Source: Burkholderiales bacterium (GTDB lineage: Bacteria > Pseudomonadota > Gammaproteobacteria > Burkholderiales > Burkholderiaceae_C). From it: a DNA stretch of 14,141 nt. Shown piece by piece: positions 1 to 6,477 of this stretch. The translations under genes were made by a program, and so were the position numbers. The first letter of the stretch is position 1. Every line of letters begins with the position of its first letter. The stretch covers positions 1 to 14,141 of the forward strand of contig JAABTC010000014.1 of the NCBI GenBank assembly GCA_011390055.1, written 5' to 3'. Below the pieces are notes generated by a model that saw only the letters and a program-made list of their open reading frames with translations, had not been told where the DNA came from and did not search any database.

Positions 1-128
1 CTCTGCACCGTGGTGCGCGACAGGTCGAGCTTGCGCGCCAGCTCGGCGGTGCTGGCGCGAGCGTTGTCGCGCAACAGGCTGAGCAGCGCGCGGTCGGTGT
101 CGTCGAGGGCCATGTCGGCATTTTGCAT
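1..128 (-). CDS. Lrp/AsnC-family transcriptional regulator, N-terminal fragment (cut by window edge)
   Basis: On the minus strand an open frame starts at ATG 126-128 and runs off the left edge. The visible ~42 residues begin MQNADMALDDTDRALLSLLR and continue with DNARASTAELARKLDLSRTTV. This is the typical Lrp/AsnC opening: 'LDxxDxxLLxxLxxNAR' followed by a helix-turn-helix with 'SRTTV' in the recognition helix. A second ATG at 111-113 is an equally possible start, because family members often begin directly at the 'ALDDTD' region. The effector-binding (RAM/ACT-like) C-terminal domain would lie outside the window. The gene is divergent from the saccharopine dehydrogenase-family gene at 232, a common arrangement in which the regulator controls its neighbour in response to an amino acid. 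The effector is not visible; lysine or a lysine catabolite is only an inference from the neighbour. Confidence 0.75.
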   Translation of the reverse strand, partial: MQNADMALDDTDRALLSLLRDNARASTAELARKLDLSRTTVQ

Positions 129-129
129 A

Positions 130-175
130 AACTTGACGTCGATGTGCCGTCCGCTGACATTCGTAGCGTCAACTT
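130..175. promoter_or_regulatory. Long-spaced inverted repeat in divergent promoter region
   Basis: AACTTGACG (130-138) and CGTCAACTT (167-175) form 9-base arms matching at 8 of 9 positions, 28 bases apart, between two divergent genes. On the plus strand the left arm contains TTGACG, a good -35 hexamer. A 17-base spacer leads to GACATT (156-161), a weak -10, so this may also be the promoter of the gene at 232. The right arm gives TTGACG on the minus strand, but I see no matching -10 for the regulator there. The arms may be regulator half-sites, divergent -35 elements, or both. Confidence 0.3.
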
Positions 176-181
176 TAGGGC

Positions 182-202
182 TGCAAAGTGCAGTGCTTTG
201 CA
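182..202. promoter_or_regulatory. Palindrome TGCAAAG-N7-CTTTGCA, candidate Lrp/AsnC operator
   Basis: TGCAAAG (182-188) and CTTTGCA (196-202) are perfect 7-base inverted arms separated by 7 bases. They lie 30 bases before the proposed ATG (232) of the saccharopine dehydrogenase-like gene and 54 bases from the divergent regulator start. Lrp/AsnC proteins bind imperfect dyads in such intergenic regions, so this is a reasonable operator for the adjacent regulator. The family consensus is loose, so the assignment rests on position and symmetry only. Confidence 0.35.
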
Positions 203-231
203 CGAGCATGGGGTTTGCCTCGGAGCTGGCC

Positions 232-1344
232 ATGCCCCCCAAGAAAAGCATTTTGGTCGTCGGTGCAGGCAAGATCGGCGCTGTCGTGGCCGATCTGCTG
301 GCCGCCTGTGGTGACTACGCGGTGACGCTCGCAGACCGCGACGCGGCGGCGCTGGAGAGCGGGGCCGCGTTCGCCGGCGAGCGCCTGTACCACGCCCTGA
401 CGCTGGACGTGGCGGACGAAGCGGCGCTCGGCCGGGCCCTGGCCGGCCGCTACGCGGTACTGAGCGCGGCGCCCTTTCACCTGACGCAGCGCATCGCCGC
501 GCTGGCGCGGCGGCAAGGGGTGCACTACCTGGACCTCACCGAAGATGTGGCCAGCACCCGGGCCATCCGCGAACTGGCGCAAGGGGCCGAGACCGCGCTG
601 ATTCCCCAGTGCGGCCTGGCGCCGGGCTTCATTTCGATCGTCGCGTCCGACCTGGCGTCACGCTTCGACCGACTCGACAGCGTGCGCCTGCGGGTCGGCG
701 CGCTGCCGGCTTACCCCAGCAACGCGCTGAACTACAACCTCACCTGGAGCACCGACGGCGTCATCAACGAGTACATCGAGCCTTGCGAGGCCATCGTCGA
801 CGGTCGCCGCACCGAGGTGCCGGCGCTGGAAGAGCGCGAAGAGTTTTCGCTCGACGGCGTCCTGTACGAAGCGTTCAATACGTCAGGCGGCCTGGGCACG
901 CTGTGCGAAACCCTCGAGGGCCGGGTGCGCACATTGAACTACCGCACCATCCGCTACCCCGGCCATGCAGCGATCATGAAGGCGCTGCTGAACGACCTGC
1001 GCCTGCGAGACCGGCGCGATGTGTTGAAAGACATCCTGGAGAACGCGGTGCCGACGACCACGCAGGACGTGGTGATCGTTTTCGTCACGGTGGCAGGGTG
1101 GCGTGAAGGCCGGCTGGTGCAGGAAACCTACGCGCGCAAGATCTACAGCGCGATGGTCGGCGGCCGCATGCGCAGTGCGATCCAGATCACGACGGCGTCG
1201 AGCCTGGCCGCCATGCTCGACCTGCTGGCCCAGGGCCAGCTGCCCCAGCGTGGTTTCGTGCGCCAGGAGGAGGTCGACCTGGCAGCCTTCCTGGGCAACC
1301 GCTTCGGTGCCGTCTACGCGCCGGCGGCCGCAGCATCGCACTGA
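232..1344 (+). CDS. Saccharopine dehydrogenase-family NAD(P)-dependent oxidoreductase
   Basis: A 370-residue protein with an N-terminal Rossmann fold: MPPKKSILVVGAGKIG places the GxGxxG-type motif at residues 11-16. Later segments match the saccharopine dehydrogenase / homospermidine synthase-like superfamily, including PQCGLAPGFISI, YNLTWSTDGVINEYIEP and the glycine-rich TSGGLGTLCETLEGR. The likely reaction is oxidative cleavage or formation of a saccharopine-type secondary amine in lysine catabolism. The exact substrate cannot be read from sequence, and no aminoadipate-semialdehyde dehydrogenase or lysine-ketoglutarate reductase gene is in the window. The frame stays open upstream to position 10. 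ATG 232 is preferred because GGAG (222-225) lies six bases upstream and because the Rossmann fold starts seven residues later; the upstream extension overlaps the divergent regulator. ATG 208 is a weaker alternative. The divergent Lrp/AsnC gene is its probable regulator. Confidence 0.85.
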   Translation: MPPKKSILVVGAGKIGAVVADLLAACGDYAVTLADRDAAALESGAAFAGERLYHALTLDVADEAALGRALAGRYAVLSAAPFHLTQRIAALARRQGVHYLDLTEDVASTRAIRELAQGAETALIPQCGLAPGFISIVASDLASRFDRLDSVRLRVGALPAYPSNALNYNLTWSTDGVINEYIEPCEAIVDGRRTEVPALEEREEFSLDGVLYEAFNTSGGLGTLCETLEGRVRTLNYRTIRYPGHAAIMKALLNDLRLRDRRDVLKDILENAVPTTTQDVVIVFVTVAGWREGRLVQETYARKIYSAMVGGRMRSAIQITTASSLAAMLDLLAQGQLPQRGFVRQEEVDLAAFLGNRFGAVYAPAAAASH

Positions 1345-1377
1345 GCCGACGGCGCGAACGTCGCGCGCGTTCGACCC

Positions 1378-1406
1378 TTGCGGCGAGCTCGCTCTGCCGC
1401 TATGGT
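1378..1406 (+). promoter_or_regulatory. Possible sigma-70 promoter of the pca operon
   Basis: TTGCGG (1378-1383) and TATGGT (1401-1406) are 17 bases apart. Each is only a partial match to the -35 and -10 consensus. They are 54 bases before the pcaI start and directly upstream of the overlapping inverted repeats at 1407-1440. If this is the promoter, the repeats cover the transcription start region. A weak promoter would fit a regulated catabolic operon. Confidence 0.3.
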
Positions 1407-1440
1407 GTTCAATATCAGAAATATTGTTCGCTATTCGAAC
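1407..1440. promoter_or_regulatory. Two adjacent inverted repeats, candidate IclR/PcaR-type operator
   Basis: Two dyads overlap by one base. The first is CAATAT (1410-1415), a 5-base spacer, then ATATTG (1421-1426). The second is GTTCG (1426-1430), CTATT, then CGAAC (1436-1440). Their centres are 15 bases apart. From memory, the second dyad resembles the GTTCG-AT-rich-CGnAC sites bound by the PcaR/PcaU/PobR subgroup of IclR regulators, and GTTC also begins at 1407. A regulator of exactly that type is encoded as the last gene of the downstream operon. The region is strikingly AT-rich for this genome and lies 19 bases before the pcaI start codon. Confidence 0.5.
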
Positions 1441-1459
1441 TGGCGGGGCCGCTTGAGCA

Positions 1460-2167
1460 ATGATCGACAAGGTTTGGGGCTCGCCAGCCGATGCGCTGGC
1501 CGACGTGCGCGACGGTCACACGGTGATGATCGGCGGCTTCGGCACCGCCGGCCTGCCCGATGAACTGATCGATGCCCTGCTGGCCCAGGGCAGCCGCGAG
1601 CTGACGATCGTCAACAACAACGCGGGCAACGGCGACGCCGGCCTGGCGGCCCTGCTGGCCGCCCGCCGTGTGCGCAAGATCATCTGCTCCTTTCCGCGTC
1701 AGGCCGACAGCCACCACTTCGATACGCTGTACCGCAGCGGCCAGATCGAGCTCGAACTGGTCCCCCAAGGCAACCTGGCCGAACGCATCCGTGCGGCGGG
1801 CGCGGGCATCGGCGGCTTCTTCACCCCCACCGGCTACGGCACGCAGCTCGCCGAGGGCAAGGAGACGCGCATCATCGACGGCAAGGGCTATGTGCTCGAG
1901 GCGCCGATCCATGCCGACTTCGCACTCGTCAAGGCCGAGCGCGGGGACCGCTGGGGCAACCTGGTCTACCGCATGACCGCGCGCAACTTCGGGCCGGTGA
2001 TGGCAATGGCGGCCAAGGTCACGGTCGCCACCGTGCACGAGGTGGTCGAACTCGGGCAGCTCGATCCCGAAGCCATCGTCACCCCGGGTCTGTTCGTGCA
2101 ACGCATCGTGCGGGTCGCGCGCCAGGCCACCCGGTCCGGCGGATTCAAGCAGGCGCTGGCAGCATGA
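1460..2167 (+). CDS. pcaI: 3-oxoadipate CoA-transferase subunit A
   Basis: A 235-residue family I CoA-transferase alpha subunit. Together with PcaJ it moves CoA from succinyl-CoA to 3-oxoadipate, giving 3-oxoadipyl-CoA and succinate in the cytoplasm (beta-ketoadipate pathway). The N-terminal glycine-rich segment MIGGFGTAGLPDELIDAL (GGFGTAG at residues 25-31) and the block NNNAGNGDAGLAALL...CSFPRQADSHHFD are characteristic. QGNLAERIRAAGAGIGGFFT and LEAPIHADFAL also fit subunit A, and the length is close to the usual 230 or so. The catalytic glutamate is in the partner subunit. The stop codon overlaps the pcaJ start (ATGA at 2164-2167), indicating translational coupling of the two subunits. The related acetoacetyl-CoA transferase (ScoA/AtoD) is the main alternative, but adjacent pcaF and a PcaR-type regulator favour PcaI. 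Confidence 0.93.
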   Translation: MIDKVWGSPADALADVRDGHTVMIGGFGTAGLPDELIDALLAQGSRELTIVNNNAGNGDAGLAALLAARRVRKIICSFPRQADSHHFDTLYRSGQIELELVPQGNLAERIRAAGAGIGGFFTPTGYGTQLAEGKETRIIDGKGYVLEAPIHADFALVKAERGDRWGNLVYRMTARNFGPVMAMAAKVTVATVHEVVELGQLDPEAIVTPGLFVQRIVRVARQATRSGGFKQALAA

Positions 2168-2799
2168 ACCGATGGACACGCGACCAGATGGCCCGCCGGG
2201 TGGCGCAGGACATCCACGAAGGGGCGATCGTCAACCTTGGCATCGGCCTGCCGACCCTGGTGGCCAACCACATCCCGGCCGACCGCGAAGTGATCCTGCA
2301 CAGCGAGAACGGCGTCATCGGCATGGGCCCGGCGCCCGCGCCCGGCGAGGAAGACTTCGACCTGATCAATGCCGGCAAGCAGCCGGTGACGCTGTTGCCC
2401 GGCGGTGCCTACTTCCACCATGCCGACAGCTTCGCGATGATGCGCGGCGGCCACCTCGACATCTGCGTGCTGGGTGCATTCCAGGTGGCGGCCAACGGCG
2501 ACCTGGCGAACTGGCATACCGGTGCCGCGGATGCCATCCCCGCGGTCGGTGGCGCGATGGACCTGGCGATCGGCGCAAAAAAGACCTTCGTGATGATGGA
2601 GCACTGCACCAAGGGCGGCGACAGCAAGATCGTGCCCGCCTGCACCTACCCGCTCACGGGCGTGGCCTGCGTCAGCCGCATCTACACCGATCTGGCGGTG
2701 CTCGAGGTGACGCCGGGCGGCCTGCGCCTGATCGACCGGGTCGAGGGCCTCGACCTTGCGACGCTGCAGCGGGTCACCGCGGTGCCGCTGCTCACCTGA
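2164..2799 (+). CDS. pcaJ: 3-oxoadipate CoA-transferase subunit B
   Basis: A 211-residue family I CoA-transferase beta subunit, partner of the gene before it. HSENGVIGMGP contains the SENG signature; Glu48 is the expected residue that forms the enzyme-CoA thioester. Other family segments are NLGIGLPTLVANHIP, the glycine-rich LLPGGAYFHHADSF and MEHCTKGGDSKIV. The start overlaps the pcaI stop by four bases, so equimolar synthesis of both subunits is expected. The stop is followed 12 bases later by the pcaF start. The sequence is complete with no missing key residue. As for pcaI, an acetoacetate-specific transferase cannot be wholly excluded on sequence alone. Confidence 0.93.
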   Translation: MNRWTRDQMARRVAQDIHEGAIVNLGIGLPTLVANHIPADREVILHSENGVIGMGPAPAPGEEDFDLINAGKQPVTLLPGGAYFHHADSFAMMRGGHLDICVLGAFQVAANGDLANWHTGAADAIPAVGGAMDLAIGAKKTFVMMEHCTKGGDSKIVPACTYPLTGVACVSRIYTDLAVLEVTPGGLRLIDRVEGLDLATLQRVTAVPLLT

Positions 2800-2811
2800 G
2801 GCCACAGCCCC

Positions 2812-4014
2812 ATGCACCACGCCTACATCTGCGACGCCGTTCGCACCCCCTTCGGCCGCTACGGCGGTGCGCTCGCATCGGTGCGCACCGACGATCTCGG
2901 GGCCGTGCCGCTGCGCGCGTTGATGCAGCGCCATCCGCAACTCGATTGGCAGGCGGTCGGCGACGTGATCTTCGGTTGCGCCAACCAGGCCGGCGAAGAC
3001 AACCGCAACGTGGCCCGCATGAGCGCACTGCTGGCAGGCCTGCCGCTCGAAGTGCCGGCCTCGACGGTCAATCGCCTTTGCGGCTCGGGGCTGGATGCGG
3101 TCGGCAGCGCCGCGCGTGCCATCCGCAGTGGCGAGGCCGGCCTGATGATCGCCGGCGGCGTGGAGAGCATGAGCCGCGCGCCCTTCGTGATGCCCAAGGC
3201 CGATAGCGCCTACGCACGCAGCAACGCGGTCTACGACACCACCATCGGCTGGCGTTTCGTGAACCCGGCGATGAAGGCGCTGTACGGGATCGACTCGATG
3301 CCGGAGACGGCCGAGAACGTCGCCAGCGACCACCGGATCGAACGCGCCGCGCAGGACCGCATGGCCCTGGCCTCGCAGACCAAGGCCGTGGCGGCGCAGC
3401 AGCGCGGCTTCTTCGATGCCGAAATCGTGCCGGTGACGATCGCGCAAAGGAAGGGCGACCCGCTGGTGGTCGCCAAGGACGAACACCCACGCGAAACCTC
3501 GCTCGAGGCGCTGGCCAAGCTGAAGGGCATCGTGCGGGCCGACGGCACGGTGACCGCCGGCAATGCATCCGGCGTCAACGACGGTGCCTGTGCGCTGCTG
3601 CTGGCCAGCGAAGCCGAAGCTTCGCGCCGCGGCCTCACGCCCCGGGCACGGGTGGTGGGCATGGCCACCGCCGGCGTGGCGCCGCGTGTGATGGGCATCG
3701 GCCCGGCGCCGGCCACCCGCAAGGTGCTGGCCCTCACCGGCCTGTCGCTGGCGCAGATGGACGTGATCGAACTCAACGAGGCCTTCGCCGCGCAGGGCCT
3801 GGCGGTGCTGCGCGACCTGGAGCTCGCAGACGACGACCCGCGCGTCAATCCGAACGGAGGCGCCATCGCCCTGGGTCATCCGTTGGGGGCCAGCGGGGCT
3901 CGCCTGGCCACCACCGCCGTCAACCAACTGCATGCGTCGGGCGGTCGCTACGCGTTGTGCACGATGTGCATCGGCGTCGGCCAAGGCATTGCGCTCGTGC
4001 TGGAGCGCGCATGA
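2812..4014 (+). CDS. pcaF: 3-oxoadipyl-CoA thiolase (beta-ketoadipyl-CoA thiolase)
   Basis: A 400-residue thiolase. It cleaves 3-oxoadipyl-CoA with CoA to succinyl-CoA and acetyl-CoA, the final step of the beta-ketoadipate pathway. The opening HHAYICDAVRTPFGRYGGAL is the usual PcaF N-terminus. The acyl-accepting cysteine is Cys90 in STVNRLCGSGLDAV. The catalytic His356 is in NPNGGAIALGHPLGASGAR, and the proton-donating Cys386 is in CTMCIGVGQG near the C-terminus, so all three catalytic residues are present. Length matches the family (about 400). The gene starts 12 bases after pcaJ and its stop lies in an ATGA overlap with an in-frame upstream ATG of the regulator gene, so the four genes form one transcription unit. 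A generic acetyl-CoA acetyltransferase is the alternative, but gene context favours PcaF. Confidence 0.93.
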   Translation: MHHAYICDAVRTPFGRYGGALASVRTDDLGAVPLRALMQRHPQLDWQAVGDVIFGCANQAGEDNRNVARMSALLAGLPLEVPASTVNRLCGSGLDAVGSAARAIRSGEAGLMIAGGVESMSRAPFVMPKADSAYARSNAVYDTTIGWRFVNPAMKALYGIDSMPETAENVASDHRIERAAQDRMALASQTKAVAAQQRGFFDAEIVPVTIAQRKGDPLVVAKDEHPRETSLEALAKLKGIVRADGTVTAGNASGVNDGACALLLASEAEASRRGLTPRARVVGMATAGVAPRVMGIGPAPATRKVLALTGLSLAQMDVIELNEAFAAQGLAVLRDLELADDDPRVNPNGGAIALGHPLGASGARLATTAVNQLHASGGRYALCTMCIGVGQGIALVLERA

Positions 4015-4017
4015 ACC

Positions 4018-4027
4018 GGGAAGGAAG
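4018..4027 (+). promoter_or_regulatory. Strong ribosome binding site deciding the pcaR start
   Basis: GGGAAGGAAG contains an AAGGA core (4021-4025) six bases before ATG 4032. The alternative ATG at 4011 overlaps the pcaF stop (ATGA) but lies upstream of this site and has no comparable Shine-Dalgarno sequence. The downstream start is therefore preferred, although coupled initiation at 4011 would add only seven residues. Confidence 0.6.
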
Positions 4028-4031
4028 CGAC

Positions 4032-4847
4032 ATGGACGGCACATCGAACGACTTCAAGGGCGCGGCCGCTTCAGTGGGCGCCACCAGCCCCGACCCGCTG
4101 CGGCGCGACCTCGTCGCAGGGCTGGAAAAGGGCTTGTCGGTGATCGAGGCCTTCGACCAAGAACGCCCGCGCCTGACGATCAGCGAGGTGGCCGAGCGCA
4201 CCGGCCTGACGCGTGCGGCCGCGCGGCGTTACCTGCTGACGCTGGCGCACCTGGGTTTCGTGCACCAGGAACGCAAGATGTTCGCGCTGGCGCCGCGCGT
4301 GCTGCGCCTGGCGCAGAGCTACCTGCATTCCGCACGCCTGCCGCGCGTGGTGCAGCCCGCATTGACGGAGTTGGCGCACACCCTGAAGGAAGCCTCGGCG
4401 GCCTGTGTGCTCGACGACACCGACATCATCTGCATCGCCGCCACCAGCGCCGGCCGCAACGTCTCGGCCACGCTGCAGGCGGGCTTTCGGGTGCCTGCCT
4501 ACTGCACGGCCAATGGCCGGGTCCTGGTCGCGGCGATGCCCGTGGCCCAGGCCCAGCAGTGGCTCGGCCAGCAGACGTTGCGGGCTTTGACGCCGCACAC
4601 CATCACCCGCATGGACCGCCTGAACGCCGAATTGCAACGCGTGCGCGAGCAGGGTTATGCGACGGTCGACCAGGAGCTCGAGCTGGGCATGCGCACGCTG
4701 GCCGTGCCGCTGGCGAACTGGCGTGGCGACACCGTGGCGGCGCTGAACCTGACGGTGCAGGCGTCGCGGATGTCGATCGACGACTTGGTCGCGACCGGCT
4801 TGCCGGCGCTCAGGCAAGCGCAGGTGCGCCTGCGCCAGCTGCTGTAG
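4032..4847 (+). CDS. pcaR: IclR-family regulator of the beta-ketoadipate pathway (PcaR/PcaU/PobR subgroup)
   Basis: A 271-residue protein. After a low-complexity leader, residues 27-38 (LVAGLEKGLSVI) open the IclR DNA-binding domain. A winged helix-turn-helix follows at about 48-78 (LTISEVAERTGLTRAAARRYLLTLAHLGFV). The effector domain fills the rest, with CVLDDTDIICIAATSAGRNVSA and AYCTANGRVLVAAM typical of the PcaR/PcaU/PobR subgroup. These proteins respond to beta-ketoadipate, protocatechuate or 4-hydroxybenzoate; the specific ligand is not readable here. The position as the last gene of pcaIJF suggests it controls this operon, probably through the inverted repeats at 1407-1440, and is itself co-transcribed (autoregulation). 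The symbol is given on subgroup and context and is less certain than the family. Confidence 0.85.
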   Translation: MDGTSNDFKGAAASVGATSPDPLRRDLVAGLEKGLSVIEAFDQERPRLTISEVAERTGLTRAAARRYLLTLAHLGFVHQERKMFALAPRVLRLAQSYLHSARLPRVVQPALTELAHTLKEASAACVLDDTDIICIAATSAGRNVSATLQAGFRVPAYCTANGRVLVAAMPVAQAQQWLGQQTLRALTPHTITRMDRLNAELQRVREQGYATVDQELELGMRTLAVPLANWRGDTVAALNLTVQASRMSIDDLVATGLPALRQAQVRLRQLL

Positions 4848-4880
4848 ACGCGCGCGGCCGCAGGTTCCCTCTCGATTACC

Positions 4881-4900
4881 CCGTTGCCCCGAGGGCACGG
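4881..4900 (+). terminator. GC hairpin after the pca operon, possible weak terminator
   Basis: TGCCC (4885-4889) pairs with GGGCA (4893-4897) across a three-base loop. With one bulged base (T4884) the stem extends by CCG/CGG on the outside. It lies 34 bases after the pcaR stop. There is no T-run behind it, so it is not a textbook intrinsic terminator, and read-through into the binding-protein gene at 4961 is possible. The rest of the 113-base gap shows no clear promoter. Confidence 0.3.
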
Positions 4901-4960
4901 GTGCAGGCATCCTCGCGCCATTGGCTTCACCCTCAACCGCCTTTCGACGGAGTCTTCGAC

Positions 4961-6154
4961 ATGCGCCTGCCCATCCGCCTCTCCTTCAGCGCCCCCTCGC
5001 GCGCCATCCTGCTCGCCTTGGGCGCGGCAGCCGTCTTCGGCACGGCACAGGCCCAAACGGCCGCGCCGCCCCTGAAAGTGGGCCTGATGCTGCCCGCCAC
5101 GGGCACCTTTGCGGCGCTGGGCGACATGATCGAGCGCGGCTTCCGGCTGCATGTCCAGGAACAGGGCGGCAAGCTGGGCGGGCGTGAAATCCAGTACTTC
5201 CGGGTCGACGACGAAAGCGACCCGTCCAAGGCCACCGACAACGTCAACAAGCTGATCAAGCGGGACAACGTCGACGTGATCGTCGGCACCGTCCACTCCG
5301 GCGTGGCGCTGGCGATGGCCCGCGCCGCCAAGGACAGCAACACGATGCTGATCGTGCCCAATGCCGGCGCCGACGCCATCACCGGCGCAATGTGCGCACC
5401 GCACATCTTCCGCAGCTCGTTCTCGAACTGGCAGCCGGGCTATGCCACCGGCGTCGTCGCCGCCGGCAAGGGCTACAAACGCGCCATGACGATCACCTGG
5501 AACTACGCTGCGGGCCAGGAGACCGTCAAGGGCTTCACCGAGGCCTTCGAAAAAGGCGGCGGCAAGGTCATCAAGGATCTGAACCTGCCGTTTCCCAACG
5601 TCGAGTTCCAGGCCCTGTTGACCGAGATCGCAGCGCAGAAGCCCGACGTCGTGTTTGCTTTCTTCGCCGGCGGCGGCGCGGTCAAGTTCGTCAAGGACTA
5701 CGACGCGGCCGGCCTGCGTCGCAACGTGCCCCTGCTCGGCTCGGGTTTCCTGACCGACGGCACCCTCGAAGCGCAGGGGTCGGCCGCGCAAGGTCTGCAG
5801 ACCGCGCTGCACTACGCCGACAACCTCGACACCCCGCGCAACAACGCCTTCCGCAAGAACTTCGCGCTGACTTTCAAGGCCAACGCCGACGTCTACGCCG
5901 TGCAAGGCTACGACGCCGCGCAGCTGCTGGGCGCCGGTCTGGTGGCCGTGAAGGGCGACTTCGCCAAGCGCGACGGCATGATCGCGGCGATGCGCAAGGC
6001 CAGCATTGACAGCCCCCGCGGGCGCTTCACGCTGTCGGCCTCGCACAACCCGGTGCAGGACATCTACCTGCGCGAGGCCGTGGGCAAGAACAACGAAATG
6101 AAGGCCGTCGCGGTGAAGGCGCTGGCCGACCCCGGCCGCGGCTGCCGGATGTGA
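4961..6154 (+). CDS. ABC transporter periplasmic substrate-binding protein (Leu/Ile/Val-binding type, Peripla_BP_6)
   Basis: A 397-residue exported binding protein. The N-terminus has basic residues, a hydrophobic stretch (AILLALGAAAVFG) and an AQA-Q cleavage site after about residue 31. The mature part starts LKVGLMLPATGTFAALGDMI, the usual opening of branched-chain amino acid / aromatic-acid type binding proteins, followed by GGREIQYFRVDDESDPSKA and VDVIVGTVHSGVALAMA. The start at 4961 is set by GGAG at 4949-4952 and by the signal peptide; the frame stays open upstream through the regulator region without meaning. No permease or ATPase genes follow, so it must use a transporter encoded elsewhere or act with a sensor. 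Position after pcaIJFR suggests an aromatic acid or dicarboxylate ligand, but this is inference. It has no internal stop or gap. Confidence 0.88.
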   Translation: MRLPIRLSFSAPSRAILLALGAAAVFGTAQAQTAAPPLKVGLMLPATGTFAALGDMIERGFRLHVQEQGGKLGGREIQYFRVDDESDPSKATDNVNKLIKRDNVDVIVGTVHSGVALAMARAAKDSNTMLIVPNAGADAITGAMCAPHIFRSSFSNWQPGYATGVVAAGKGYKRAMTITWNYAAGQETVKGFTEAFEKGGGKVIKDLNLPFPNVEFQALLTEIAAQKPDVVFAFFAGGGAVKFVKDYDAAGLRRNVPLLGSGFLTDGTLEAQGSAAQGLQTALHYADNLDTPRNNAFRKNFALTFKANADVYAVQGYDAAQLLGAGLVAVKGDFAKRDGMIAAMRKASIDSPRGRFTLSASHNPVQDIYLREAVGKNNEMKAVAVKALADPGRGCRM

Positions 6155-6168
6155 CGGGAAGGCAGCGC

Positions 6169-6462
6169 ATGATTCTCGAAGTGGCAGACCTGCGGATCGT
6201 TCCGGGGCAACAGGCGGCCTTCGAAGCCGCGGTACAGCGCGGCATCGACGTGATCGCGCAGGCGCAAGGCTTCCGCAGCGCCAAGGTGCACAAAGGCATC
6301 GAAAGCGCCGAACGCTACCTGTTGATGATCGAGTGGGACACGCTCGAGGACCACATGGTCGGGTTCCGGCAAGGTGCGCTCTTTCCCCAATGGCGCGCGC
6401 TGGTCGGGCCGTACTTCGCGCAACCGCCGCAAGTCGAACACTTCAGCCTGGCCGCCGGCTGA
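6169..6462 (+). CDS. Small ABM-fold (antibiotic biosynthesis monooxygenase-like) protein
   Basis: A 97-residue protein with the dimeric alpha-beta barrel pattern of the ABM family: a first strand (ILEVADLRIVPG), a helix (QQAAFEAAVQRGIDVIAQ), a strand with GFRSAKVHKGIES, then RYLLMIEWDTLEDHMVGFR (residues 50-68), the most typical segment. Members range from quinol or anthrone monooxygenases to heme-degrading enzymes and proteins of unknown role, so no substrate is assigned. ATG 6169 is preferred because GGGAAGG (6156-6162) lies six bases upstream. A GTG at 6151 that overlaps the preceding stop is possible and would add six residues. It follows the binding protein by 14 bases and is almost certainly co-transcribed with it. 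It converges on the diguanylate cyclase gene. Confidence 0.78.
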   Translation: MILEVADLRIVPGQQAAFEAAVQRGIDVIAQAQGFRSAKVHKGIESAERYLLMIEWDTLEDHMVGFRQGALFPQWRALVGPYFAQPPQVEHFSLAAG

Positions 6463-6469
6463 CGGCGGC
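6451..6469. terminator. Hairpin at convergent junction, candidate bidirectional terminator
   Basis: GCCGCCG (6451-6457) and CGGCGGC (6463-6469) are a perfect 7-base inverted repeat with a 5-base loop. The loop contains the TGA stop of the ABM-fold gene, and the repeat lies 8 bases beyond the stop of the convergent cyclase gene at 6478. All stem pairs are G-C. There is no T-run, so termination would be partial or Rho-assisted. Confidence 0.4.
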
Positions 6470-6477
6470 GCTGCACA

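Noticed and set aside
10..231. N-terminal extension of the saccharopine dehydrogenase-like protein
   Set aside because: It overlaps the divergent Lrp/AsnC gene and the intergenic palindromes, and it does not look like protein ahead of a Rossmann fold. ATG 232 has a ribosome binding site.
1966..4044. 692-codon open frame on the minus strand opposite pcaJ and pcaF
   Set aside because: It is the shadow of two well-conserved genes. The translation is His/Arg/Ala-rich and has no recognisable motif or upstream signals.
4848..4960. A second PcaR-type operator ahead of the binding-protein gene
   Set aside because: Only a fragment (CTCGATTAC near 4871) resembles a half-site. No GTTCG/CGAAC arms or dyad were found.
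3932..6154. A 740-residue fusion of a regulator-region sequence with the periplasmic binding protein
   Set aside because: The first ~340 residues are an out-of-frame reading of pcaR. The binding protein has its own ribosome binding site and signal peptide starting at 4961.
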